Assembly (NCBI GenBank): GCA_024235735.1
Contig: JACKLU010000003.1
Location: forward strand, 124,001-188,000
From: Burkholderiales bacterium
GTDB lineage: Bacteria > Pseudomonadota > Gammaproteobacteria > Burkholderiales > Nitrosomonadaceae
Reading direction: 5' to 3'
DNA length: 64,000 nt
Shown here: positions 50,608 to 60,035 of the stretch, piece after piece
How the letters are laid out: each line of letters starts with the position of its first letter
Numbering within the stretch: position 1 is the first letter of the stretch
Program-made: the position numbers and the translations under genes
The notes under the pieces: generated by a model
Database searches by the model: none
What the model saw: the letters and a program-made list of their open reading frames with translations, nothing else
Told to the model about the DNA's origin: nothing

Positions 50608-52107
50608 CTAAATGGATTTGTTTGCCGGGGAAGATGCTGATGCCGATGCGGGTATTGGAGCCGGATTGTTTTCTTGTGCGCTGGCGCTGTTTGGTGTGCG
50701 TGTTTTGACGCGCGGGTCCAATGCTTTCTGCACAGCATCCGCGAATAAATTTGCGCTAAGCACCAGAATAAACATAAAACCGAAAGCTGACAGCAACGTC
50801 CACCAGACCATCGGTTCACGCGCCATTTCAAGACGCGCCGCGTTAATCATGGTGCCAAAACTGATCATGGACGGATCAACGCCAACGCCGACATACGACA
50901 GTACAGCCTCAGCCAGAACCAGTCCGCTGAAATCCATAACGGTAGCGATTAATACAATATGCATCACATTGGGCAGAATGTGGCGGCTGATAATACGCCA
51001 GTGCGATACGCCAAATGCATGCGCGGCCTGGATGTACTCCATTTCGCGCAACTTGAGCGTCTCGCCGCGCAACAACCGGCACAAGCTGGTCCAGCTGGTA
51101 ATGCCAAGAATAATGCAAAGACAGAGTAAACGGACATCAGCGCGCTCGGCGATCGTCTCAAAGTATTCGGCATGTGTTTCAATATAAACCTGCATCATGA
51201 GAATGGTGGCTGCAATCAACAGCACGCTGGGAATTGAATTCAGCGTCGTGTAGGTATATTGGATGACATCGTCGATCCAGCCGCGAAAATAACCCGCTGT
51301 AATGCCGAGCAGCAGTGCGAATGGCAGCATGATCAATGTTGTCAGTGTACCGATAATCAAGGCGACACGAATGCTTTTCAGTGAAAGATAGAATACATCC
51401 TGTCCGACTTTGTCGGTGCCGAGCACGTGATAATGCCCAGCCAGCATGGACAGTATGCCAACTGCGACGAGAATGACGCCCAGCGTGATGAGAATCGCAT
51501 ACCAGGGAATTTCTGTTGTGCGCCGCCAGACAGACTGAACACAGCGTGTAAAACGCTGCTGTGTGCGCCGCGCCATGTTCAAGCACAGCAGGGTGTGGAG
51601 TATGATCCAGAGCAACAGTCCCAGTCCGATGCCTTTGGCAATACGCAGGTTGATGTCGGATCGATGTTCTGTATCCGGATCCGCCAGATGCGAACCGCCG
51701 TATTCCAGTCGGGCGAATGCACGGATCTGATTACCATCAGGTAAGCTGAACGTTTCTTTTGCATACAAGTGAGTAGCGAGCGGCGCCGAATAGGTTTTTT
51801 CAACATTGGTGCGCAGTGGCGTGAGCAACAGATCCAGAACGCTTAACACTTCGACGCTGTAAATTGTCTCGCCATGACTATTCTTCTGTTCGAGCGCCGG
51901 GCGGAAATGCAGTGTATCCAATAAACCAACGATGATAAAAAAAACCAGAACGGTCAGCGCAGACATGCCACTGGCGCTATGACCCACCCGCCGCCAGGGC
52001 GCCAGCAGATGCTCGTTTCCGCGCATATACCAGATAAAAGCAGACATCAGGAACACCAGCAGAAAAACAAGCGCATCGGTCCAGAGGATGACGGGGGTAA
52101 AAGGCAT
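50608..52107 (-). CDS. Oligopeptide ABC transporter permease (DppC/YejE-like) with long periplasmic domain
   Basis: A 499-aa protein with an extra N-terminal part: two membrane helices (ALVFLLVFLMSAFIWY, ALTVLVFFIIVGLLDTL), then about 100 residues likely in the periplasm (residues 70-170). The transport core has LGTDKVGQDVFYLSL and the permease EAA loop GVSHWRIISRHILPN. The C-terminus is a proline- and alanine-rich tail. It normally works with a DppB-type permease and a binding protein; neither is encoded next to it (the upstream gene is a response regulator). 2 bp separate it from the ATPase. Confidence 0.88.
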   Translation of the reverse strand: MPFTPVILWTDALVFLLVFLMSAFIWYMRGNEHLLAPWRRVGHSASGMSALTVLVFFIIVGLLDTLHFRPALEQKNSHGETIYSVEVLSVLDLLLTPLRTNVEKTYSAPLATHLYAKETFSLPDGNQIRAFARLEYGGSHLADPDTEHRSDINLRIAKGIGLGLLLWIILHTLLCLNMARRTQQRFTRCVQSVWRRTTEIPWYAILITLGVILVAVGILSMLAGHYHVLGTDKVGQDVFYLSLKSIRVALIIGTLTTLIMLPFALLLGITAGYFRGWIDDVIQYTYTTLNSIPSVLLIAATILMMQVYIETHAEYFETIAERADVRLLCLCIILGITSWTSLCRLLRGETLKLREMEYIQAAHAFGVSHWRIISRHILPNVMHIVLIATVMDFSGLVLAEAVLSYVGVGVDPSMISFGTMINAARLEMAREPMVWWTLLSAFGFMFILVLSANLFADAVQKALDPRVKTRTPNSASAQENNPAPIPASASASSPANKSI

Positions 52108-52363
52108 GCTGACAATAAAGTGGATAGCGGTATTGGGTGGATTATGGCCGGTTTGTTTTTGTCCTAAACACCATTGTTCGACTCACCATTGGGATGAACT
52201 GATATTGCTCGAATTGTTTCATTGGTTCATATCGTTAGTCAGCCTGGATAATGGTCAACTGGGTGGTCAGCTGCGGTTTTTAGGTTTATAGCATAAATGA
52301 GGTGACGTGTTTGCGAAATTGTCCCTATTCCACTGCATAATGGTGGCAAGCAGGCCTGATTAT

Positions 52364-52996
52364 TTAGTCCAGCAAATGATTATTGATGGCGTAGCGAATC
52401 AATTGTGCATTATTTTTAATGTTCATTTTCTCCAGAATCCTTGTCCGGTAGGTACTCACGGTTTTAACGCTCAACGACAGCCTGCCTGCAATCGCGGTTA
52501 ATGATTCACCCGCCGCAATCGCTTTGAAAACCATTAATTCCCGGTCGGAAAGTTTTGTGTGAAGCGGTTTTTGTAGCGTGGCTTGGGGTTCAAATAAAAA
52601 TTTTTCCGCCAGATCAGGATTGACATATTTTCCGCCAGCCGCCAATCGTCGTATAACAGCGATCAGCTGATCCGCCGGGCTGTCCTTGGTGAGATATCCG
52701 GAGGCGCCCAGGCGGATGGCGCGAATGGCATATTCATCATCTGGGTACATACTGAGCATCAGTACTTTGTCCGCCAATTTTTCGATTGATAAGCGTTTGA
52801 GAATGGTCAGTCCGTTTATATCAGGAAGATTGATATCGAGCAGGATAAGATCAAATTCGTTATCGCGGATTTTTTTTAAGACTTCTTTGCCGTTTGCTGC
52901 TTCGGCAACAATGGCAATATCGGTTGTTTCGCCGAGAATTCTTTTCAAGCCATCGCGAAACATTGCATGATCTTCCGCAACAATTACTTTGATCAT
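52364..52996 (-). CDS. NarL/FixJ-type response regulator
   Basis: A 210-aa protein. Receiver with phospho-acceptor Asp54 (LILLDINLPDI), Asp8/9 acidic pair, conserved Ser/Thr in LMLSMYP and Lys in YLTKDS. C-terminal LuxR helix-turn-helix (LSDRELMVFKAIAAGESLTAIAGRLSLSVKTVSTYRTRILEKM). Its start overlaps the kinase gene by 4 bp, giving a cognate pair. Target genes are not visible. Confidence 0.93.
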   Translation of the reverse strand: MIKVIVAEDHAMFRDGLKRILGETTDIAIVAEAANGKEVLKKIRDNEFDLILLDINLPDINGLTILKRLSIEKLADKVLMLSMYPDDEYAIRAIRLGASGYLTKDSPADQLIAVIRRLAAGGKYVNPDLAEKFLFEPQATLQKPLHTKLSDRELMVFKAIAAGESLTAIAGRLSLSVKTVSTYRTRILEKMNIKNNAQLIRYAINNHLLD

Positions 52997-54447
52997 AAAT
53001 CGGATAATCTCATGGTATAGCCTTGTTTTGTCAATGCCGGAATTTTTATCGTAATAACTGTGCCTTTGGAGGGTATTCCTTCGATGATCAGCTCCCCGCC
53101 CAGCTGCTGGGCGCGTTCGCGCATACCCATAATACCAAAAGACCTCTGGCTTGTTTCTTGATCCGTGCTGATTCCTTTTCCATTATCCGAAATTTTGAAA
53201 CAAAAAGCACCGCTCATTTCAGTCAAGCCTATTTCAACCGATGATGCCTCAGCGTGCTGCGCTATATTGATCAAGGCTTCCTGAATGATTCTGAATATGG
53301 AGGTTTCGTTGTCTTTTGTCAGTTCAGGAAAATCGAGATAGTCAAGATGCAAAGTGCAGCAGATGCCATTGCGGGTTTCAAAATCACGCACCAGCCATTT
53401 GATGGCGTCGATAAGCCCGAGATTATCCAGTGCGTTGGGTCTCAGATTCTGCGAGATACTCCGAACAGTGTTTATGGCTTCGCCCGTTAATTGATGCAAA
53501 AGACGAATCCGTTCATTTAAAGTATTCTCGGTTATTTTTCTGGATAACCAGTCCAGTTCCAGTTTTATTGCCGCCAGACTGCCGCCGACGACATCATGCA
53601 CCTCCCGTCCAATCCGGATGCTCTCGTCTTCGCGAATATTCTGCAGATGCAGCGTCAGATCCCGCAGATTGGCCAGCATGCGTTTATGCTCAGTCACATC
53701 TTCCATCATACAGACGTAATGAATTTGCGCTTCATGCATGACTTCGAACGGCGCAAACGTCATTTCCACCCAGATCGTCGAGCCTTCTGCGTGGACGATT
53801 CTTCTGCATATTTTGTGATTATCCGGTGTGTATGTTTTTAACAACAGCATGTCGTCCGCGTAGGCATCCGCGTCATCCGGATGAATGAGTTCGCTTTGCC
53901 GGAGTTGCATCAATTCATCGATTGTTCTACCGGTAATCGATGCGTATCTCTGGTTTAAATCGAGGAAGGTTTCATTGCTGAGGTCAATATGCGCGATCCC
54001 CAGGGGCGCTTTTTCAAATATGGTTTGGAACCGTCTTTTAATCTTTTGCGTGCGTTTCTCAGTGCGTTGTCTTTCAATGGTATAGCGTACCAGTCGGGTC
54101 AAGGCGCATTCGGACAGGCTATCTTTTTCAAGATAATCCTGTGCGCCAGCTTTAATGCACTGGATAGCCAGTTGTTCATTTCTGCTGACCGTCAGAACGG
54201 CGATAGGTGTATGGGTGACTTTTTTTAATTTCGCGATCGTTTCAACACCATCGCTATCCGCTAGATGAAGATCGGATAAAATCAAATCAAACGGGTACTG
54301 TTGAATCAAAACGAGTGCTTCGGAAACAGACTCGGCATGCGTCACTTTGATTTGACTTTTTAGCCCCTGGAGTAAGCGGTGTTGTATAAGCAGTGCATCG
54401 AATTCGTTATCTTCAATCAGCAAAATATGAATTTCTGCGCTACCCAT
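52993..54447 (-). CDS. Hybrid REC-PAS-HisKA_3 histidine kinase
   Basis: A 484-aa cytoplasmic kinase. Residues 6-125 receiver with Asp59 (LILSDLHLADSDG); residues 137-255 PAS (FQTIFEKAPLGIAHIDLS, IHPDDADAYADDM, WVEMTFAPFE); His284 in the HisKA_3 motif IRIGREVHDVVGGSLAAIKLELDWL; ATP-binding N and G boxes (SIFRIIQEALINIAQHAEAS, ISDNGKGI, GIMGMRERAQQLGGEL). No membrane helix, so it reads an internal signal or its own phospho-input. It pairs with the response regulator downstream. Confidence 0.9.
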   Translation of the reverse strand: MGSAEIHILLIEDNEFDALLIQHRLLQGLKSQIKVTHAESVSEALVLIQQYPFDLILSDLHLADSDGVETIAKLKKVTHTPIAVLTVSRNEQLAIQCIKAGAQDYLEKDSLSECALTRLVRYTIERQRTEKRTQKIKRRFQTIFEKAPLGIAHIDLSNETFLDLNQRYASITGRTIDELMQLRQSELIHPDDADAYADDMLLLKTYTPDNHKICRRIVHAEGSTIWVEMTFAPFEVMHEAQIHYVCMMEDVTEHKRMLANLRDLTLHLQNIREDESIRIGREVHDVVGGSLAAIKLELDWLSRKITENTLNERIRLLHQLTGEAINTVRSISQNLRPNALDNLGLIDAIKWLVRDFETRNGICCTLHLDYLDFPELTKDNETSIFRIIQEALINIAQHAEASSVEIGLTEMSGAFCFKISDNGKGISTDQETSQRSFGIMGMRERAQQLGGELIIEGIPSKGTVITIKIPALTKQGYTMRLSDL

Positions 54448-54622
54448 ACAAATTTTTCCTCAATTGTCGAGATCTTTGCAAAACGCTCGATCTCATTAAG
54501 TCCGGTAAGAAAATACGTGATTTCAATCTGACGAGCTCAATTTTTTATTAAGAGTGCTTCTAAAAACTTTAGTCTGACACGTTACGATGCCGTTGAGCGA
54601 ACGGGACACATCCACTGGCCTG

Positions 54623-56401
54623 TTAATGCATGGCCAGACGTTGCAGTTCTTGTTTTTCTTCCGCAGTCAATGAGTTCAGCGGCTTGCTGTGCAGCTCGGT
54701 CATACGTTTTTTGCGCTGTATATCGGCGATCTTTTGTAATGTTCCGGAAAATTCCGCATCAAGATTCAGATCGTCATTCCATTCAAGCGTCTCGCTTTCA
54801 ATTTTTCTCAGCAAAGTTTCAAAGGAAGTTTCCCGCAAATAGTTCAACAGCGAGGTTGTCGGAGCATTGCTCACGATCTCGGGATTTTTGTTCAAAACCT
54901 CAATTAATACTTTCAAGGCGGATAGTTCCTCGTTGTTATCATTGCTGCACAGGATCAGTTTCTGATCCAGGCGGCTGAAATATCCGGGTTGATGCAGCAA
55001 GATCAGCAGTAGCCAGCGGTAGGGGGATATCGGTTGTTTCCGGTGCATGTTTTTTTGAGGACTGCGGGAGATTCTGCGTCTGATTTCCATCAGTGACTCC
55101 AATTCCTGCACGTTCATATCACACATCTGGGCGATGCGATTCAACAGCATGATCGACAGCGCAGGCGCGCTAATGCTGTGTAACAGCGGCTTTATGTCAT
55201 GAATAAATTTTGCGCGATCTTCATCGCGGCGAAGGTTCAGTTCTTGCGAGTACACTGTCAGTAGAAATTCGGATAGCGGTATGGATTGTGATATCTGTTG
55301 TTCGAAAGCATTTTTTCCGTAACGATGAATGAAGCTGTCCGGGTCTTCATTTTCGGGCAAAAAGAGAAATTGAATGGTTTTGCCGTCGGAAAGTTGCGTC
55401 AGACTATTTTCCAGAGCGCGCCGGGCTGCTTTTTTACCTGCATTGTCACCGTCGAAACAAAAAATGATTCTATCGGAGTGACGCAACAGTTTCTGGATAT
55501 GGAAATCGGTAACCGCGGTTCCCAGTGTTGCCACAGCATAGTCTATGCCGTGCTGGGAAAGCGCGACGACATCCATATAACCTTCCACAACGATGACGCA
55601 TTTCGCATTACGGATCGCTTTGCGCGCGGAGAATAGATTGTAAATTTCATGGCCCTTGATGAATATATCTGTTTCGGGTGAATTCAGATACTTGGGTTCT
55701 CCATGATTCACGGTGCGGCCGCCAAACGCAACAATCTGGCCTTGCTGGTTCAGGATTGGAAATATGATGCGGTCTCTGAAACGATCATAGTACTTGCCAC
55801 TATCGCCGGCTATCATCAATCCTGCGCGAATCAGAATGTTTCTGGTTTTCTCTGTATTGTACTCTGGAAAAATTGCAGCCAGATTCTGCCAGCCTTCCGG
55901 TGCGTATCCTATGGCGAAACGGGCCGCAGTCTCGCCGGTGAGTCTGCGTTGTTTCAGATAACTGATGGCGCTATTCGATTGTTTGAGTTGTTCGCGGTAG
56001 AACCGGGTTGCAATGCGCATGACCTCATATATATCCTGGATGGTGTGCGCTGCAGTTTTGTCCAGTTGTGTGCTTGCGGGGCGAATACCTTTTTTTTGCG
56101 CCGGCTGGAGATCGGGCATGGATATGCCGGTAGATGCGGCTAAGTGCTGAACAGCTTCAACAAAGCTGTATCCGCTATATTCCATCAGGAAATTGATGGC
56201 ATTGCCATGAGCGCCGCAACCGAAACAATGATAAAACTGTTTTGTCGGGCTGACCGTAAACGATGGTGTTTTCTCATTGTGGAATGGACAGCATGCAACG
56301 TAATTTGCGCCTGCTTTTTTGAGTGAGACATGACGATCAATCGCATCAACAATATTAACGCGATTCAGCAGATCGTGAATGAAAGACGGCGGTATTGTCA
56401 C
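54623..56401 (-). CDS. dnaG: DNA primase
   Basis: A 592-aa protein, the normal length. CHC2 zinc finger: Cys38, His41, Cys59, Cys62 (CCPFHNEKTPSFTV, FYHCFGCG). TOPRIM core with VEGYMDVVALSQ and FCFDGDNAGKKAA. The last 130 residues would bind DnaB helicase. It makes RNA primers for replication. Upstream are yqeY and rpsU, the macromolecular-synthesis operon. rpoD, usually next, is absent. Confidence 0.96.
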   Translation of the reverse strand: MTIPPSFIHDLLNRVNIVDAIDRHVSLKKAGANYVACCPFHNEKTPSFTVSPTKQFYHCFGCGAHGNAINFLMEYSGYSFVEAVQHLAASTGISMPDLQPAQKKGIRPASTQLDKTAAHTIQDIYEVMRIATRFYREQLKQSNSAISYLKQRRLTGETAARFAIGYAPEGWQNLAAIFPEYNTEKTRNILIRAGLMIAGDSGKYYDRFRDRIIFPILNQQGQIVAFGGRTVNHGEPKYLNSPETDIFIKGHEIYNLFSARKAIRNAKCVIVVEGYMDVVALSQHGIDYAVATLGTAVTDFHIQKLLRHSDRIIFCFDGDNAGKKAARRALENSLTQLSDGKTIQFLFLPENEDPDSFIHRYGKNAFEQQISQSIPLSEFLLTVYSQELNLRRDEDRAKFIHDIKPLLHSISAPALSIMLLNRIAQMCDMNVQELESLMEIRRRISRSPQKNMHRKQPISPYRWLLLILLHQPGYFSRLDQKLILCSNDNNEELSALKVLIEVLNKNPEIVSNAPTTSLLNYLRETSFETLLRKIESETLEWNDDLNLDAEFSGTLQKIADIQRKKRMTELHSKPLNSLTAEEKQELQRLAMH

Positions 56402-56522
56402 GACTCGAAAACAATCAAATAATACCCTGCTGTGTCAGATGAAAAGAAAAAGGGGTGATTTCAGGAATAGCCAGTAACCATACCTTTTTTGATAGTTAAA
56501 TAAGTGGAATGGCTATAGCAAT

Positions 56523-56969
56523 TCAGCCGGAAATTTTTGCTTTAACGAGCGCAGACACTCTGGCCATGTCAGTACGTCCGGCCATTCTGGGTTTTAAAAC
56601 AGCCATGACCTTGCTCATGTCCTGCATATTTTTCGCGCCTGTTTCATTGACGGCTTCGGTTACGAGTGCATCAATCTCGTCGTCTGCAAGCGCTGCGGGC
56701 ATATATGCGCTGAGAATATCGATTTCTTCCTGCTCAGCGGTCGCCAGATCATGGCGTTTTGCAGCTTCATAATGCGCAATTGAGTCTTTGCGCTGTTTAA
56801 TCATTTTCTCGATTATAGCAATAATTACCGTGTCGTCCATTTCGATCCGTTCATCAACTTCTTTCTGCTTGATGGCGGCTTGCAGCAAACGTATCGTGTC
56901 GCGCTTTTTAATCTCTCCAGCGCGCATGGCGGCTTTCATGTCATCGGTAATTTTTTGTTTCAAGCTCAT
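56523..56969 (-). CDS. yqeY: GatB/YqeY domain protein
   Basis: A 148-aa protein, MSLKQKITDDMKAAMRAGEIKKRDTIRLL and LSAYMPAALADDEIDALVTEAV. The family resembles the GatB C-terminus and may bind tRNA, but its function is unproved. The position between rpsU and dnaG is standard. Confidence 0.93.
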   Translation of the reverse strand: MSLKQKITDDMKAAMRAGEIKKRDTIRLLQAAIKQKEVDERIEMDDTVIIAIIEKMIKQRKDSIAHYEAAKRHDLATAEQEEIDILSAYMPAALADDEIDALVTEAVNETGAKNMQDMSKVMAVLKPRMAGRTDMARVSALVKAKISG

Positions 56970-57056
56970 GATGGAATTTGTCTGGAAGTCGATGCGCAGG
57001 CATCGTCTCTGAGTTTTGTTTATAACACACAGTCAGTCAAACCGGGAGAACCTGTT

Positions 57057-57269
57057 TCAGTAAAGCTTGGGCGGCAGCAATTGACTGCGTAAGCGCTTGT
57101 AGTTGCGTTTAACCGCTGCGGCCAGTTTACGCTTACGTTCAGCCGTTGGTTTTTCATAAAATTCGCGCGCGCGTAATTCGGTGAGTAAGCCGGTTTTCTC
57201 TATCGACCGTTTAAAGCGCCGCATTGCAACTTCAAAAGGTTCGTTTTCTTTGACTTTTATCGTGGTCAT
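57057..57269 (-). CDS. rpsU: 30S ribosomal protein S21
   Basis: 70 aa, MTTIKVKENEPFEVAMRRFKR and a basic helical end (AERKRKLAAAVKRNYKR). Start at ATG 57269, not the upstream alternative. First gene of the rpsU-yqeY-dnaG operon. A leader of about 90 nt precedes it. Confidence 0.97.
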   Translation of the reverse strand: MTTIKVKENEPFEVAMRRFKRSIEKTGLLTELRAREFYEKPTAERKRKLAAAVKRNYKRLRSQLLPPKLY

Positions 57270-57275
57270 AAACAA

Positions 57276-57371
57276 AAATTATCTCCAATTATTATAAAAT
57301 AAAAAATAAAAAACCCGCCCCTGGAAATCAGGACAGATTCACTAACGTATTAAAAAAAGCTTTTAATTATA
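57276..57371 (-). promoter_or_regulatory. rpsU promoter and leader
   Basis: A perfect TATAAT (minus strand, 57366-57371) starts the region; -35 is weak. The leader then holds CCTG-atttc-CAGG followed by GGCGGG and a run of six T, which could act as an attenuator of this ribosomal operon. Confidence 0.45.
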
Positions 57372-57409
57372 CCATGTATGAAGGTTTATGTGACTAGGAT
57401 GATTTTGAG

Positions 57410-58462
57410 ATGATTGTTTTGGGTATCGAAACTTCATGCGACGAAACCGGTGTTGCCTTGTACGACAATGCACGGGGTTTACTGAGTCACGCACTGCATT
57501 CCCAGATCGAGATGCATCGGGAATATGGCGGCGTTGTTCCGGAGCTTGCTTCAAGAGATCATATCCGCCGTATTGCGCCTTTGATACGGCGAGCTTTATC
57601 GGAAGCGGATTGCACACTCAACGCTATTGATGCAATTGCCTATACGCAAGGTCCGGGGCTGGCCGGCGCATTGCTGGTCGGCGCCAGTGTTGGTGCAGCG
57701 CTGGGCTTTGCATTGAACATTCCCGCTATCGGTATCCATCATCTGGAAGGTCATTTGCTGTCGCCATTACTGTCAACGCCAGCACCGCAGTTTCCATTTA
57801 TTGCGTTACTGGTATCCGGCGGTCATACGCAGTTAATGCGTGTTGATGGCGTCGGACAATACCAATTGCTGGGAGAAACAGTCGATGATGCCGCAGGCGA
57901 GGCTTTTGATAAAACGGCCAAGCTGCTCGGATTGGGATATCCTGGAGGCGCGGCGTTATCTATACTTGCTGAGCGGGGCCGCCCGGGACGATTCAAGTTG
58001 CCTTCCCCTATGCTACATAGCGGCGATTTCAATTTCAGTTTCAGTGGTCTGAAAACCGCGGTGCTGACTTTAATTCATCAGCAACCGGAAGATCCACAGA
58101 CATATGCCGATATCGCATGGGCATTTCAGAATGCGGTGATCACCGTGCTGACCGGGAAGGCGTTAGCCGCGCTCGCAGAATCAGGATTAAGTCAGCTGGT
58201 TGTTGCCGGTGGCGTGGGCGCGAATAAACAACTACGCTGCCAGCTTACTGAAAAAACCGAGGCTGCCGGCGCCACTGTTTTTTATCCACAGCTGGAGTTT
58301 TGTACAGACAATGGCGCGATGATCGCTCTTGCCGGCGCTTTACGCTTGCAAGCTGCATATGGCGATCAAGTTGAGTTTGCGCGCGGTTTTACGGTTCGAG
58401 CGCGATGGAATCTGGCGCAAGATCCCGAAAATGCGCCATGTGTGCCTATCAAACCCGAGTGA
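57410..58462 (+). CDS. tsaD: tRNA N6-threonylcarbamoyladenosine transferase
   Basis: A 350-aa protein of the Kae1/TsaD family. VLGIETSCDETGVALYD start; metal ligands His111 and His115 (HHLEGHLLSPL); LLVSGGHTQL; VAGGVGANKQLRCQL. It makes t6A37 in tRNAs reading ANN codons. Divergent from rpsU, as in many proteobacteria. It converges with the ferredoxin gene 10 bp away. Confidence 0.96.
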   Translation: MIVLGIETSCDETGVALYDNARGLLSHALHSQIEMHREYGGVVPELASRDHIRRIAPLIRRALSEADCTLNAIDAIAYTQGPGLAGALLVGASVGAALGFALNIPAIGIHHLEGHLLSPLLSTPAPQFPFIALLVSGGHTQLMRVDGVGQYQLLGETVDDAAGEAFDKTAKLLGLGYPGGAALSILAERGRPGRFKLPSPMLHSGDFNFSFSGLKTAVLTLIHQQPEDPQTYADIAWAFQNAVITVLTGKALAALAESGLSQLVVAGGVGANKQLRCQLTEKTEAAGATVFYPQLEFCTDNGAMIALAGALRLQAAYGDQVEFARGFTVRARWNLAQDPENAPCVPIKPE

Positions 58463-58472
58463 AATACCGGGA

Positions 58473-58724
58473 TTATTTTTCCGCCATTAGCGCCCGATAT
58501 TTGGCTTCAAGCTGCGCGGTGCTCTCAACACAATCCGGATTGAGAACAATGCAGTCCACGGGACAGACTTCAACGCATTGCGGAACGTCATAGTGACCAA
58601 CACACTCAGTGCATTTTCTTGAATCAATCACGTAGATTTCTTCACCCTGAGATATCGCGCCATTGGGACACTCGGGTTCGCATACGTCACAGTTGATACA
58701 TTCATCGGTTATGATTAATGCCAT
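58473..58724 (-). CDS. 2[4Fe-4S] ferredoxin (YfhL/Fdx type)
   Basis: 83 aa. CINCDVCEPECP and CTECVGHYDVPQCVEVCPVDC, the second cluster motif with the six-residue insertion typical of the Alvin-type (Allochromatium) ferredoxins. GAGGT precedes ATG 58724; the longer frame overlaps coaD. The order rsmD-coaD-fdx is common in betaproteobacteria. Confidence 0.93.
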   Translation of the reverse strand: MALIITDECINCDVCEPECPNGAISQGEEIYVIDSRKCTECVGHYDVPQCVEVCPVDCIVLNPDCVESTAQLEAKYRALMAEK

Positions 58725-58737
58725 TTTTACCTCATCA

Positions 58738-59232
58738 CTAAGGGTGTTCTTGCTGTTTCGCCATTTTATGCTGCAAGTGCTGCGCCACGTAAGGATGGAC
58801 AAATTTATCGGCTTTTCCGCCAAGTAACGCAATTTCGCGCACGATCGTCGCGGAAACAAACATGTATTGTTCGCTAGGCGTCATAAACAGGGTTTCGACA
58901 TCCGGGTGCATGCTTCGATTCATGCCAGCCATCTGAAATTCATACTCAAAGTCGGAAGCGGCTCGCAGGCCGCGCAAAATAATACGGGCATTATGTTGTT
59001 GTAAAAAATTCATCAGCAGGCCCGAGAATGCGGTAACGCTGACATTCGGACAATCGGACAGGACATGCCGTGCCATATCGACGCGCTCATCGAGCGTAAA
59101 AAATGGTTTCTTAGGGCTATTGACAGCAATGGCGACAGTAATCTGATCGAAAATACGTGCAGCACGCCTGATCAGATCTTCATGGCCACGCGTGATAGGA
59201 TCGAAAGTTCCCGGGTAAACGGCTTTATCCAT
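58738..59232 (-). CDS. coaD: Phosphopantetheine adenylyltransferase
   Basis: 164 aa, GTFDPITRGHEDLI (nucleotidyl-transferase TxGH), ILRGLRAASDFEYEFQMAGMN, and FVSATIVREIALLGG. Penultimate step of coenzyme A synthesis. It overlaps rsmD by 8 bp and precedes the ferredoxin by 13 bp. Confidence 0.96.
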   Translation of the reverse strand: MDKAVYPGTFDPITRGHEDLIRRAARIFDQITVAIAVNSPKKPFFTLDERVDMARHVLSDCPNVSVTAFSGLLMNFLQQHNARIILRGLRAASDFEYEFQMAGMNRSMHPDVETLFMTPSEQYMFVSATIVREIALLGGKADKFVHPYVAQHLQHKMAKQQEHP

Positions 59233-59800
59233 GATTGTTCTGGTCTCGATTCAATTCCAAAAGATAATAATTCACTTTGCCCGCTTTTCCTTTGCGCCGG
59301 GTATGCCAGTGCTGTAAGTTTTTCTCGAGATCGCAGGAATGCTGAGTTTCAAGATAAATCTGAGCGTCTTCGGCCAGGAGTGGCGGCAGCATGGACAATA
59401 TTTTCGGCAATATGTCCATCCGGTAAGGGGGATCAAGAAAGACGACATCAAATTTTCGTGTATGGGTAATCAAAAAAACAGATGCATCCATTTTGATCAG
59501 TTCGATTGAGTCCGCCTTCAGTCTAACTTTATTTTCCAATAATACGCGATGCACGCCGCTGCTGGATTCTATCATTACTACATTTGCGGCACCACGGGAA
59601 GCAGCTTCAAAACCAAGCGCGCCGCTGCCGGCAAAAAGATCAAGGCAATTGAGGCCTGTCAAATCCTGCCCGAGCCAGTTAAAAAGCGTTTCGCGTACTC
59701 TGTCGGGCGTTGGGCGCAAATCGGCATGCGCCGGGAAAGTAATGATGCGGCTTCGCCACTGGCCGCCAGTAATGCGAATCCTGCCTGAATGTGAAGTCAT
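59225..59800 (-). CDS. rsmD: 16S rRNA (guanine966-N2)-methyltransferase
   Basis: 191 aa. RITGGQWRSRIITFP, RPTPDRVRETLFNWL, LDLFAGSGALGFEAASRGA (SAM site) and DVVFLDPPY (NPPY-like catalytic). Start at ATG 59800 gives the family N-terminus; the longer frame would run into the repeat upstream. No clear Shine-Dalgarno. Confidence 0.94.
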   Translation of the reverse strand: MTSHSGRIRITGGQWRSRIITFPAHADLRPTPDRVRETLFNWLGQDLTGLNCLDLFAGSGALGFEAASRGAANVVMIESSSGVHRVLLENKVRLKADSIELIKMDASVFLITHTRKFDVVFLDPPYRMDILPKILSMLPPLLAEDAQIYLETQHSCDLEKNLQHWHTRRKGKAGKVNYYLLELNRDQNNHG

Positions 59801-59823
59801 GTAAAAAAGAAAGGAATTTTGAT

Positions 59824-60035
59824 TTAACAGGTTGCTGAAAAATATGATCGCGGCAGTCGATTGCCTGGCAAAAACAGGCGACGCGACCAAAGCGTAGCAA
59901 ACAGCCATGAGACTGACCCGCAGGGCGATGCGCTTGCGCCGAGCAGAACGCGGAGTTTATGTGTGATCAATGCGCATTTTGAGCCTGTTTTTAACGCCGC
60001 AGCGGCAACGCAGATAATTTTCCAACCCCTGTTAA
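59824..60035. repeat. 212-bp repeat with imperfect inverted ends between rsmD and the M16 gene
   Basis: Ends TTAACAGGTTGCTGAAAAAT and, inverted, TTAACAGGGGTTGGAAAATT. Inside are GCCTGGCAAAAACAGGC (a stem-loop) and GCATTTTGAGCCTGTTTTTAACGCCGCA, close to the inner part of the 4106-4246 element. The right end overlaps the stop codon of the M16 gene (60032-60034). Confidence 0.55.

Noticed and set aside
54470..54510. Short inverted repeat GAGATC/GATCTC before the kinase gene
   Set aside because: Only 6-bp arms with an unstructured loop and no T-run; not distinct from chance, though it may be a decayed copy of the 94-bp element.
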